Assembly: GCF_027244095.1 (NCBI RefSeq)
Contig: NC_069657.1
Span: 145,572,857-145,636,856 of the forward strand
DNA: 64,000 nucleotides
From: Hemicordylus capensis
Taxonomy: Eukaryota > Chordata > Lepidosauria > Squamata > Cordylidae
Reading direction: 5' to 3'
Shown here: piece by piece, positions 22,516 through 33,907 of the stretch
Layout of the letters: each line of letters begins with the position of its first letter
Position numbering within the stretch: the first letter of the stretch is position 1
Notes under the pieces: generated by a model
Seen by the model: only the letters and a program-made list of their open reading frames with translations
Told to the model about the DNA's origin: nothing
Databases searched by the model: none
Made by a program: the position numbers and the translations under genes

Positions 22516-22537
22516 TCACTAGGAAAACGTGGCTGAC
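22516..22537 (+). other. 5' non-coding exon end, gene A
   Basis: AGGAAAACGTGGCTGACCACAG followed by the strong donor GTGAGC. The identical block with the same donor occurs upstream of gene B (about 41102-41123) at the corresponding place. Conservation in both copies, a consensus donor and the distance to the acceptor at 22831 support it as the 3' part of a leader exon. The exon start is unknown. Confidence 0.5.
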
Positions 22538-22662
22538 CACAGGTGAGCAGCTGACAATGCAACAGAATGCAAGTGGTTTAGAACAGAATGATCTTGCCTA
22601 TGATGAGCATGGAAGGGGTGAGAACGGACTATCTGTTACTGTTGGGAGCACAGGTTCTCTCT

Positions 22663-22663
<1 letters not shown>

Positions 22664-22712
<49 letters not shown>
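22664..22712 (+). repeat. (GT)n microsatellite
   Basis: About 24 GT units, in the leader intron of gene A. At the matching place gene B has only GTATGTGTGTGC, so the array expanded in copy A or collapsed in B. Confidence 0.9.
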
Positions 22713-22715
<3 letters not shown>

Positions 22716-22881
22716 CTGGCAAAGGGTTTGTTATTTCAATGAGGGTAGGAGTTTGGGGATCCCATCCCACAATGGGGATTATGGGGAAGCACAAAGGACC
22801 CTCACTTTCACTCTCTCTCACTCTCTTTCAGGTGCTTGCCACAGGATTTCCCTTGCTATCTGCCCATCTGCCTCCCAAGCG

Positions 22882-25800
22882 ATGCTGATCCTATCCTGTT
22901 CCTCCAAGTTACGGCTGCTGGAGGGGATACTGCGGAAGAACCTTCCACAGACACTTCCGGTATTTTTGAGCCATTAATTCTTCCTGCCTTAGAACCTGCT
23001 TTACCCAAAGGAAAGCAAAAATGAAATAAAGGTGCAGCCCTGCAGGCTCTTAATCCTGGATCCTGAGCTAGAACTGTGACTTAGATGGCTGCCAATATCT
23101 GCGGCTGTTCTCTAACTCCATATCCGACATATGAGGATACCTTTACCCATTATAATTTTTAGGTGTGCTGCCAGGTGTAGCAAACATGTGCCTGAAAATA
23201 TCATACAGATATAGTCATTAGAGGACCATGTATGTCACCTTCAGCTCTTTGGGAGGGATAAACATACAGCCTGTTTATGGAATAGCCTCCCTAGTGAGAC
23301 TTACCTGGCTGTCACTTTGTTCTTCTTTAAGTGAAGACCCTTCTGTTCACTCAGACTTATAAAAAAAAATAGTTTTTAAAAAATGTTTTGTATTGTGTGT
23401 GTATGCATTGTGCTTTGTTTGTCATGTTTTATGTGTTTTTATTGGCTGTGTTATGGATTGGCTAACAAAGTTGTATTTTTATTTTTATCATCATTATGTA
23501 ATCAATCAGAACTGGGTTTGGTAACAGTCAGGCTGAATAGGTGTCTGATCTGTCTTAACAGTCAAGCCACCTCCCCTATTCCAATGGCACACAGAGCACA
23601 CCAGCAGCAGGTTTTACTCCCTTTCTCCTTGATGTTTTTTGGGGGGGCTTATCCAGCCACTAATTCTTTGCTCTCCCTGAATTCTGAAAAGGTGGGGGGA
23701 GTAGAAATGGTGTCACTTGAAGACTAGTAAAGTTGTGGAGGAGGGACATCGCCCCCCAGTCCAGTCTGCCATCTGTGGTGACAGTTTCACCGGGCCTCAT
23801 TGGAGGGCCAGCCTTGGCTACAGCACCCTGTGGAGTACACAGTTGGTGACGAACCTGGAATTGTTGCTATATAATGAGTGAAAGGGCCCTGTGCATCCTG
23901 TGGATTCTACATTGTCTTCATTAGGAGGTAGGCAAGAAGAGTTCACTCAAATCCACCAGGGTTGTACTCTGAACCAGATCATACAGTGCCGGTTGAAGCA
24001 CAGATCAGCATCTGAACCAGACCCCCACTCCACGGATTCTCTCCCTACACATCTCTCTCAGACCACCTCCCTGCACAGCACTGCTACACCAGCCCTAACC
24101 TATAACTCTTGACAGGTCCATGGGGCAATAATGAACATAAATCGTGGGAATCCAGCTGGCCATGAGGTGATCGTGGATTCCTGGCCAGAGTTCAAAGCTG
24201 TTCTGACCCGGCCTCACAGAGAGGTAATGGCTTTGGGGGCTCTTGGGAAACATATTACATGGGATTTCAGGAGGGACTGCGATAGAGAACTCTTCATATT
24301 GAGCTGGTACCGTCTCTAAACCAGGCTTGGATGGAAAGAAGAGGTTGTCAACTTGTTTCTCTTCTAGGACAGGGGTGCACAACTCAAATGACCTGATGGG
24401 TCTAAACCAACCAGGATTTGGGGTTGAGGTGCCACCATCACCACCACCACTGCTGCTGCCACCACCCACCTTCCGAGCCCAATGGAAGCAAAAGGAAAGG
24501 TCGGGTGGCAGGAACGGTGGCAAGGCACGCTACTGCAAGAAAGCTGCATGTGCCGCTGCTCACCACCTCCCCGTGCCCTCAGCCTGACTCCCTAGCCTGC
24601 TGCTTCCATTTGGGCTGGGAGCCTGCTGGGAATGAAGGCGCACATGCACCCTGTGTCCCCGTCCAGGTGAATGTGCGCCCTCATTCCCAGAAGGCTTCTG
24701 GCCCTAATGGAAGTAGAGGGGCTTAGGAGTCAGGGCAAGCAGTGGGACGGGGGGAGATGGCACATGGCAGCGCCCTCTCAGTAGCATGCTGTCTCACCAC
24801 CACTCTTGCTGCCTGATTGCTCTAATGTGGGCCAGCAAAAACATGGCCACGGACTGGATCCAGCTTGCAGGCTGTATGTGGTGCAGCCCCCCCCCCCCCA
24901 TTCTAATCATCGGCTCATGGTTTGGCTTCAAGAGCTGCCTAACAAGCAAACATTTGGGTGGTGGGGCTTTCCTCATCACCTCAGCTCAACATTAGGAAAA
25001 GTTTTACCCACTTAATTTTTGTGAATCAGACAGTTGTGAAAACTCCAGGAGTTCTACCAGAAAGACTACTGGTAACGCTAGAAGAAATAGCTAGCCTACC
25101 CAGAATGCTATACTATTTGTGAGATTACATATTATTTCTATATCTCACTTCCAGATTGCCTTAGATGACTCAGATGTATATGCCAACATGTATGCAGCAT
25201 TTTACAGGGATCTTGATGTGTACCGAACACTGTTGCAGAGCAAAGATGTTGTCAACTGGGCCCAAAACTTCCGCATCCATGGTAACAGTTCTTTCTGAGG
25301 ATATAGGAGAATAGGAAGATCCAACAATAGCTTTGTGTTGTATAAGCTGAATCTAGATCATTTTAATACAAAAAATAGTTCTTCAGGATGCCCTGTGAAC
25401 CATATTAGAGCTGTTTGCTGATTGGCCAATAGCTCTAGAACATGGGATAATATTGCCTGTTACACTACATACACAATTATATATTAGTGCTGTTGTTGCA
25501 GTTGTGGAATATTGAATAATTCGAATAATTCTATTATTATTCACAAAAAAATGTGTGCTGTAGAGTAATAAAAGAACAAATAGAGGCTGACATGACAGGC
25601 AGCCCATTGTTGACATTAGGGACCTGCTGGGACTGCTACACAACTTGAAAGGTAGCCCCAATGGTATAGCGCAATGGGGCTGCTGCTGGATGACTTAAAA
25701 CTGCTCCCAGTCAGCCACACAGTACTAATTCTATTGTTTCCATTCTGTGAATGCCCAGTATTGGTGTGAAGTTATTCCACAGCAGCCCCATTGCACTGCA

Positions 25801-28800
25801 TCATTTGAACTGCCTTTCAAATTGCTCAGCAGCCCCGGTGGGTCCCTAACATCTATGTAGGGCTGCCCGTCATGTTGGGCACTGCCCGCAGCCTTAAAGT
25901 CTAAGAATGACTCTTATCACCATCAGGAAAGGGGAAGAAATTCAAAAGGAAGAGGAAAGGAAGACAGCCAAAGACTGAGGTTAAAGACTTACAGGAAAAT
26001 ATGCATGTGCAGGTGCTTTTTAAACATTTGCCAGATAGGTGTGGGAAGTATGGATACTTGATTCTTTCTAATCCGTTAAAACAGGCTGCCATCCTCAGTG
26101 CAACCATGAGCATATATATAAAGAACGTCCAAGGGAAAATGCAGGTTTCAAGTGCTCACTAACCTCCCCTGGTTAGGACATATTTAAATGGCTATTAAAG
26201 GGCTATTAAACAGATATGTATTTGTTTGTTTGTTTATTTCTACCCCACTTTTCAATAAGAAGGAGGATCTCTAAAATAACTTACATAATGTAATAAGATA
26301 CAAGCAAATTAAGGCACCTCCAACACACAGCATTACTCTGGAATGGCATCCCTTCCCCCACCAACCACATCATTGTGCAGTTTCCATCCCCTTTCATTCC
26401 ATCTCACTCCCCAACTGCTGGCAATTACCTGGCTATGCTCTCCCTCCCCAGGACTGCAGTATTTTTCAGTATCCAAGGGTGCAGAGTGCATTTGTTCAAC
26501 TTTGTTTGGTGCATCAGCTGTGACCCTTCCTTGGGAGGGCTGATCTGTCCTTTGTCACCCATGCCTTAGTCGCATTGCATTTGGATCATTGCAATGCATT
26601 CTACATGAGGCTGCCCCTGAAAAATATTTGGAAACTACAGATGGTGTAGAGTGCGGCTGACCGATTGTTCTCTGGCACTGCTCGCAGCATATTACTCCAG
26701 TCTTGAAGGCACTGCACTGGCTGCCAGTCCATTTCTGGGTACAATTCAAGGCACTGGTTATAACCTTTAAAGCTCTTAATAGCTGGGGCCCGTAGGGACC
26801 ATTTGCTCCCAGTTGAATCTACACACCTGACTAGATTGGCTGGAAAGTGTGCCAACACCAGGAGCCATTCCAGGCTGCCAGCTTTAGTGTGGGAGGAAGT
26901 GGTCTAATATCAGGCAACTTAGAAGGAGAGTAGTCAAAATGGAAACAAACATTTTCAGGTATAATTTGGAGTAAAGTTGGGACCGTTCATATTGGCTGCA
27001 TTTCCTTAGGTTGTTTCCGAGCAAGGTTTGTTCATACTGCATGCTCTCCCTACCATCCTTCTGGTCCATTTTTGGCCAATGCAGGTTGCAGAGGAGGTGG
27101 GTGCCCTGCCTCCTCCTTCGTATTCAAGTGTGCAGGTAGAGAAGAAGCATGTATATGTGCAGGTGTGGTGGAGACCCTGCATTCTTTGAAACCTTTGCTA
27201 TTAAAATAAAAATAATGCAAGTTTGACTCTTAAAAAAAATATTTGCCATGGTTCTTGTGCAAGGCTGCCATGTGTCCCTATAGCCAGCAACAAGGTTTTT
27301 TTTTAACAGAGGTCAATGGAAAATTAGGAAAAAATCCATAAGTAGGGAAGGGCTGGCCATGGAGCTCTGAAACCAGGAACAATTGTAGCACAGGATAGTG
27401 AGACTCTGTGTACTAAATTTGAAACTGATTGTTCATTGATTGCTTTTTAATAAGTTTGGGACAGGGAGGTTATTTCACTTTTTTTTTTGGTTACCCCATA
27501 GATCTTGCACAAGACTGCAATTGGCCACCAGGTGGCAGGCTTGCACAAGATCATCAGGAAAATAAAAAACAAGAAAAGTTAAGCACACTCGCTGTCTAAA
27601 TTTTGGGGGGTCTAAAACTGATTTTAATAAAAAGCCCATAGGCTTCAAATTTAATACACAGCATCCCACTATCCTGTGCTACAATTGGGTCTGGCTTCAG
27701 AGCTTCCCAACATACATTCCCCCCCTAATTTTCCATTGACTGATGTGTCAAAAAAAAATTGACCTATACGTTAAGAAATCTTGTCGCTGGCTATAGAGAC
27801 ACATGGCAATCTTATGCAGGACCCATGGAAGATTACAGGGTTCTTAAAACTGAATCAGGCTTTTCAGGAAGGAAGCATTTTTAAAAGACTCATGCAGAAA
27901 AGCTCCTGCTGAGGCCTGTTTTGTCAAGGATGTGGGAATCGGGACAGGGCCTTCTTCATTGTTGTCCCCAGGCTGTGGAACTCACTCTCAGCTGAGACTG
28001 GCATCGCTCGCTCTCTCCCAGCCTTTAGGAGGAAAGTGAAGACTGCCCTTTTTATTCAAGCTTTTGACCAATGAGCTCTCCCTTGTCCTTTTAAAATTTT
28101 CAGTTTCATTTATTCTGTTTTTAAATGTTTTTATTGGATTGTTTTATCTTGTTTTTAACCTTCCTGGGGTCTTAGGATGAAGGGTGCTATATAAATATGA
28201 ATGGAGGAATCAGGCACAGCAGGTTTGCTTCCAGTGAGCTGTTGATCAATGAGCTGTTGACCTAACTACTTCCTGCACCAACTTCCCAAGAGAACTCCTC
28301 TCTTCTCTTGCTGTCTGGATATGTTACTGTTCTCTATAGGTATCCGAGAGGGGATATTGGAGGTCTCCAAAGATATATCTGCTGCCAAGCAAGTGAAGTT
28401 GTCATCAGCTCCCTTCTTCTGCTATTTGCACACTAACCCATACAAAGCCCCCGATCATCGGTGAGTGTTGATCTTGCTGAGCCCCTTTTTTCCACCAGAG
28501 GCACTGGCTAATCTGTGGTATTTTCCAAACTGGAGGACCTTTATTGTCAAATCCCATGCTAATGAATGCCATGCTAAGGAACACTAGGTAAGGGACTCAG
28601 GAAAAAACTGCCAATATAGTAATGTCCTTATGTAATGCTCCCCCATTTGGGCTTGGAGGCTTTTAATATTTGCATATAACATTTACATACAATCTCTCCC
28701 TCTCTGTCTCTGGTATGTGATTCAGGGATGATTCATCCCGAACCTGACACTCCACAGCTTCGGTCAGCTTCCCCCCACCCCCATTCCCCAGGTTCAGTTT

Positions 28801-31800
28801 AAAAGCTGATCTCCCACCTTTTTGACATGGTGCACCAGCAGTCTGGTCCCACTCTTGGTTCAAGTTGATTTCATCCTTTCCCTAGAGGTCTAGCTTGTCC
28901 AAAAATGTTTCCCAGTGCCTAATGAATCTAAGCCCTTCCTCCTAACTGGTCCTGCAGGTGGAACAGTAGCATTTAGAAAGCTACTTTGGAAGTCCTCATT
29001 TTCAATATTCTACCTAGCAACTTAAATTTAGTTTCCAGGAGGACTCTCCCACTACATTTCCTCACATTATTGGTGCCATCATTGACCATGACCACTGGCT
29101 CTTCCCCAGCATTACCTACCAGGCTGTCAGTATGGCACAACGGTATGGCAGGCATCCTACTCAGAAGGTGACAGTTCCTGGCATGCCAATCACAAGGTGA
29201 CTTGCCTGTGCCTCTACCACATCCCTGAAGCCTCATCAACAAACCTCTCTACCTCACGCAACTTCTCCAAGTCAGCGACCCAACTTGCTCCCTTAGAATC
29301 TCCAACCAGAAGCTCCTTGCAAGCACACATCCAGGCTTGCAAGTCATACATACTCAGTGCAATACACTCTCTGGATAGCTACCACATCCCTACTGGCCAT
29401 CTGCCTGCAAAATAGTTTTTGCTTTGATTTGAGTAGATGGTATACTTTTGAAGGGATTCTTTTAGCTGTAGAGTTAGTTATAAATTCAGGAGGAGGAGAG
29501 TTGACTGCCCTGGGTGCTTTCTAGATTAATCCTTACCACACTGTCACTACAGATCTGCAAAATGTGCTTCCGTGCTTCCTGTGTTGTGACACCGCAGTCC
29601 CTGCGCTGACAGCCTCCTCACCCTGCTGCTACACTCGCAGGGATGCTTAACTCATGGGTCTTATTATCTGAAGCTGTGTCACTGGAGCAGAGACACTTTG
29701 TCAGCTGAGGCTCCCTGGTGCTCATGAGCTGGGCTTCCTTGCAGCCTCCCTTGGTTATATATCTCTGGCTACCTTCCCCAATAGATTTCTGCTGCCATCT
29801 ATTGTTGTTGCTGCGATGATGATGGTGATGATGGTGATGATGAGCTTATTAAAGCATCTACTGCTTTTAAGCATTAAAATGTTCTCATAGTTCAGATGAT
29901 ACTTTTGAACGTACATTTAGAATATCTGTGATTCAGATGAACAGACCAACATGGGTAGAGTGTATTCTTCCAGTCATGTGTTTAGTGCCTTCCAACTACT
30001 ACTACTTTACTACCATATCTCTCACAGATGCAGGCCTGTCACTCCCCTCTATGGTTCTCAGGCTTCCTTTGTATTTTCTACTTCAAACATAGAACTTTCC
30101 CATAGATATAAGTACATAAAATGCAAGTCATTCATTCATTCATGTCATTTATTCGATTTCTATACTGCCCTTCGAATAATAGCTCAGGGCAGTTTACACA
30201 GAGAAATAATAAATAAATAAGATGGATCCCTGTCCCCAAAGGGCTCACAATCTAAAAGAAACGTGACACCAGTAACAGTCACTGGAGGGACTGTGCTGGG
30301 GGTGGATAGGGCCAGTTACTCTCCCCCTGTTAAATAAAGAGAATCACCACGTTAAAAGGTGCCTCTTTGCCAAGTTAGCAGGGGTTTAGCAAGTCATGCA
30401 CAGTGATCAGCTACTGAGGTGCAATTTTCCCCAAGGCAGCACTGAGAGCCGTGGCTCCTTTGTCTTCTATGGAGACATGCTGACTTGCCTGCTAGCCTGA
30501 AGTACAACAAATAAAAGGTGCATGTTTGGTGATCTCAGGGTGCACCCTAGGTATATATATTGGTAAAAGGGCTTGCAGTTTGCAAGCATTCTTCCAAATA
30601 TCAACCTCTTTTCTCTCTGTGAGAAAAATCTAGCCTTTCCTATTTTTATGAGGTTTCATTGCCCATGCTTTTCAATGGGAGAGTTTCCCCACATTTTCTG
30701 GAAAACTGATGCATTTTTGTGGTGTTTGGTGTTTGTTTTGTTTTGTTTGTTTTTGGTAGTCTGGGCAAGGTTTGGAACCTACCTGCAAAAATTAGATAGG
30801 TGTCTATCTTTTGTGCATTGGTCTGACTGGGACAGAGTTTCATGTCAGTGAGTGAGTGAGAGTGCACTCTGGTACTACAACTCCCATGATGAATCTTGTT
30901 TTTGGAGCCAAAAGTTCATCATTGCCTCTGCAGGCGATAGGAGGCTGAGCCTTGTGCAGTAGAGAGCAACCAGGCCTGTGAAGGTGTGGGCCATTCTAAA
31001 AAAGTCTCTCCCAAGAGTTGAGCAACCTGTCTGTCAACTTCTTCAGCAAAAAGGCAAGAGAATGCAAAAATATTGTGAAGAATGAGAAAAGGAGTTCTGT
31101 TGTCTAAAGTGCATGATAATGCTTTGAAAGCTTGTTGCAATACATGCAACATCGATTGATTGATTGATTGATTGATTGAGTTCAAAACTGTCCTGACCCG
31201 GCCTCGCAGAGGTATGGCCTTATGGGGCTCTAGTATTTAAATCCAGGGTAGAGAATGTATGGTTTTCAATTTGAATGATCATTTGTACACAGATAGAGGA
31301 ATATAATCATGAATTGAAAGTATCATCTGAACTGGCCCAAAGTGATTTGCATAGTGAAAGGATTGAGAAATTGGTTCCTTATTCCAAAAGGGCTCACAAA
31401 CATGTTCTTCTGTTCTGCTCTCTTCCCACTTCTTTGCCAGTTTTATTTTATTTTTACTTCTCTGCTCTTGCAGGCTAGATCCTGGCTTCAAACTTGCTTC
31501 CTTGAAAAGCACTGATGTTGATATGCTGAATGAAACGTGGAACTACGGAGGCAGTGAACAAAGCCGTAGGTACCTGGCCACCCTGATTGGATATTTCCCC
31601 AGCACTTGCATCCTGGATGCCAATGGTGTCTTAATCAGCTGGAACACGATGGATCCTTTTGGTGCAATAGGACATAGCTACACCCTTCCAGCACACCGTG
31701 GCAAAGGCTATATAGCTGTGGGGTCAAAGGCACTGGCCATTAAAGCCTATGAAGCTGGCTACCCTGTGTATGGCAATGTTGCACTAGATAATATTCCCAT

Positions 31801-31900
31801 GCAGAAAGTGCAAGATCATATGGGCTGTCAGAAAGTATCTGACTTGTACTATGTCTGCAACCATTATACAAAGGAAGGGAGTATTAAGATCTTTCCTTAG
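22882..31900 (+). CDS. GLYATL3: Glycine N-acyltransferase-like protein, gene A (286 aa)
   Basis: Family members transfer an acyl group from acyl-CoA to glycine. Five coding exons: 22882-22959, 24116-24223, 25155-25281, 28340-28460 and 31474-31900 (stop TAG 31898-31900), all with GT-AG borders and intron phases 0, 0, 1, 2. The spliced frame is open. The ATG gives [14 protein letters not shown], matching the usual family start. Exon 2 gives [13 protein letters not shown] and [12 protein letters not shown], the N-terminal GLYAT domain (residues 27-62). Exon 3 has [11 protein letters not shown]. Exon 5 holds the GNAT-like C domain with WNYGGSEQS (167-175), [10 protein letters not shown] (199-208) and the CoA-binding [11 protein letters not shown] (214-224). 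Exon 2 wording is closest to GLYATL3. Intron 4 contains a stray exon-2 copy, and introns 3-4 contain LINE, SINE and palindromic insertions. Orthology to human GLYATL3 is from memory of the family; expression is unknown. Confidence 0.85.
24370..24900. mobile_element. Non-autonomous hAT transposon in intron 2 of gene A
   Basis: The left end is CAGGGGTGCACAACTCAAAT and the right end, reversed, is a G-run then CTGCACCACATACAGCC. Flanks TTCTAGGA and TTCTAATC agree at 5 of 8 bases, in line with an old 8-bp duplication. The interior is GC-rich with CACCACCAC runs. A second fragment with the same head lies near 58600-58665. Confidence 0.55.
26215..26330 (-). mobile_element. LINE 3' tail fragment
   Basis: GTTTGTTTGTTTATTTCTAC and CCACTTTTCAATAAGAAGG match the reversed end of L2-like elements (A-rich tail, then the ...AAAAGTGG... 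block). Confidence 0.4.
26545..28200 (+). mobile_element. L2-like LINE 3' end split by an insertion
   Basis: 26545-26895 encodes decayed ORF2 C-terminal sequence (GCACTGGCTGCCAGTCCATT, CAAGGCACTGGTTATAACC). 27905-28200 carries the remainder (GGGACAGGGCCTTCTTCATT, CCAGGCTGTGGAACTC, then the 3' UTR and GGGTGCTATATAAATATGAA). Between them lies about 1 kb of foreign DNA including the palindrome at 27217-27900. It sits in intron 3 of gene A. Confidence 0.6.
27217..27900. repeat. 0.68-kb imperfect palindrome, MITE-like
   Basis: Two long arms read as reverse complements. Near the left end, TGCCATGTGTCCCTATAGCC (from about 27268) pairs with the block containing GGCTATAGAGACACATGGCA (from about 27789). 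TCAATGGAAAATTAGG on the left also pairs with its counterpart on the right. The centre is GCCACC-A-GGTGGC (27524-27536), flanked by a perfect 13-bp pair GATCTTGCACAAG (27501-27513) and CTTGCACAAGATC (27540-27552). Outer edges GCAAGTTTGACTCTT and AAGACTCATGC also pair loosely. The right arm has about 40 extra bases. It is inserted in an L2 relic. Confidence 0.65.
28930..29410 (-). mobile_element. CR1-type LINE ORF1 fragment
   Basis: On the minus strand, one frame gives [20 protein letters not shown] then TNNVRK and LLGRILK. This resembles the esterase-like ORF1 of CR1/L3 LINEs (pattern PVVMVHIGTND...R). The catalytic-block wording is changed (VNDGTNN), frames shift and the copy is dead. It lies antisense in intron 4 of gene A. 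Confidence 0.45.
29812..29850 (+). repeat. (GATGAT/GGTGAT)n microsatellite
   Basis: Degenerate GAT/GGT trinucleotide run in intron 4 of gene A. Confidence 0.8.
30135..30390 (-). mobile_element. L2-type 3'-end repeat
   Basis: Reverse copy of the 5200-5490 repeat: TTTATTCGATTTCTATACTG, CCCCAAAGGGCTCACAATCT, GGGCCAGTTACTCTCCCCCT and AAGGTGCCTCTTTGCCAAGT in plus-strand order. Confidence 0.7.
31152..31178 (+). repeat. (GATT)n microsatellite
   Basis: Six GATT units immediately upstream of the stray exon-2 piece; a possible recombination point. Confidence 0.85.
31178..31245 (+). pseudogene. Stray GLYATL3-like exon 2 end in intron 4 of gene A
   Basis: The reading [11 protein letters not shown], followed by a donor-like GGTATGGCC and TATGGGGCTC, reproduces the last third of coding exon 2 and the start of its intron. 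It resembles gene B (CCTCGCAG, GGTATGG) more than gene A (CCTCACAG, GGTAATGG). Two bases before the donor are missing. It begins straight after a GATT repeat (31152-31177). Placed between exons 4 and 5 it cannot serve its original role, so it is debris of a former copy or of an unequal exchange. Confidence 0.65.
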
Positions 31901-32476
31901 ATCTGCCTGACCCAGCTCTTTCCCCAGCTGCTGCCCAGCTCTTGTTCCTCAGGAACAGCCAACCACCCTGCATGAAAATGGAGTGAAAAACAAGAGAGAT
32001 CTTTCTTTTGATCTGTTTTGAGAATTATTCCCCCTGATCAAAATCCCGACTAGTCTTGTATGTGTGCAGTCAGAGGGTGCACACCTGCAGCAATAGTGTC
32101 CCTCCTGAAGCACAGGCACTCCCATGTAGGGGAAGACACACATGGGAGTGACCTTCAGGAATATAATTGCACATTGCTCAGAGCACTTCTGGGGGAAGAG
32201 GAGATTAGTGGAATATCACCCCCCACCCCACCCACACATGTGTAAGAACCTGGCCTTCAGAAACAGGAATGCTTTTGCTGCAGGCAGGCATCCTTTGGCT
32301 GCATGCACACAGCTTTAATCAGGATGTTGGCCTCTGTCTTTTCCCGATTCTCCTTCCATGTGACTCTCCTTCCTTTCCTCCATAATATCCCTTATCTTTG
32401 CATATGGACTGTGAGCCTGAAGGCAAGGTTTCTATTATTTTTATGTGTTGTACAGCACCTAATAATTTCAGGTACA

Positions 32477-32490
32477 AATAAATAAATAAA
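32477..32490 (+). terminator. Poly(A) signal of gene A
   Basis: Overlapping AATAAA signals about 580 bp after the stop. The preceding CCTAATAATTTCAGGTA is shared with gene B just before its own signal at 53304, as is an upstream 3' UTR block around 31955-32000. This supports a common ancestral 3' end. Confidence 0.55.
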
Positions 32491-32499
32491 TACCAGCAT

Positions 32500-33900
32500 C
32501 ATCATGTGGCATGACTCATAACTCTAAGCACACAATCCCCTGCACCCATAAGCAGTGTCATCCGGGGGGGGGGGGGAGGAATCGGTGCAAGCACCCTGTG
32601 GCCTCCTCTGCTCCTGTGCCATCCTGGCAGTGCAGACAGAGATTCTTGCCTGGAACCTCCCTTTTTGCCTCCTGCTCTCCACAGCAGCAATCAACCAGTC
32701 TTGGGGAGGGAGCTCCAAAGGGGCAGAGGAGCCCATCGCCACCATTCTCTCTTTGCCACACAGGCTGCCCTCCTGCCAAGTGTGACTGGAGTCAGACTGC
32801 AGTTCTGCCCAGTGGGAGGGCTGGGTACTGAGGCTGCAGATGAAGAATAAGATTGGATGTCTTCCCCGCAGTGTGCAGGGCTGAAGTGTCAGCGGGAGGG
32901 AGAGAACAAGGCAGCAAAAGCAAGATGTCCTGCAGCCTGAAACTCATCTAGGAAAGGACCTAACAGAAGAGTGTGTTTGCAAGTGATGCTAGAAGATGCA
33001 CTTTTTTTTTTTTTTGACTGACAGGCAATACATGTGAACGTTGCTCATGCAGGAGAGAAAAGCAGAAGAGAGCCCATGCATTGATAAGCCATTTACACAA
33101 ACAATGCTTACATTAGTTTTTGCATTTCTCACATCTGTAATTCAGATGTGAAATATACAATGGCTAGAACATACGTTGGCTTTAAAATGAGCTCATCCCC
33201 TGTTCCTCCTTAATCATGCTCTCTCATGTATATGAACAATGCCAGAAGCTAAAGGGTACTTAGAGGACGCATTTAGACATAACAGCTAACCACAGTTAAC
33301 TGTTGGCCGAGGTTGTAACTCCATTATGCCCAAACGAGCAAAATCACGGTTATGGGTCAAAAGCTACCTCCGGTTTGCCTCTCCAAAGGTTATCTCTAAA
33401 GTTTGCCACCGACAAATGAGGTTTTGCCACTGAAGTGTTAGGTCTGACTCCTTGCACAGCTATAATCATGGTTTTGTGCCAGTTTCCAAACCCTAGTCAT
33501 AGAGGCAGCAATGCAGAACCGCCCAATGATGTGGCTGCTCCATTCTATCAGTATTTCTTGCTGGCAGCTGCTTCTTGGAAAACCAGCCCCGCTCATCCTG
33601 TCAGCTATGCAGCTATGGAGTTGCCAGGTCACCATGCCCCATCCCAGACTTGTGAGTCTGTCAAGCTGCACAGTTGCATGGGGGGCAGCCCCACTTCCCA
33701 CTCTGTCCCTTGCTCCCCCCACCAGGCAAGCAGTAGGGTGAGGGCACGGGATGACAGGATGCGCACAGAGAAACAGTCTTGTACGTTCACAGGCACAAGC
33801 ACTCCAAGTGGCAACATAAGCAGAGTACCCCATCACAGCTCCGGAAGGGGGACATTTTTTGTGGGGGGGGGGGCAGGATTGGGTATAAAAGGCAGAGCAG
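32500..33900. other. Intergenic, no supported gene
   Basis: Contains G-runs near 32562 and 33862. Frames of 160-163 codons overlap on opposite strands at 33435-33926 without domain evidence. Confidence 0.4.
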
Positions 33901-33907
33901 CAAAGTC

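Noticed and set aside
22588-22977. Open frame of 129 codons through the GT repeat
   Set aside because: It reads Cys-Val repeats from the microsatellite and runs out of frame over exon 1 of gene A.
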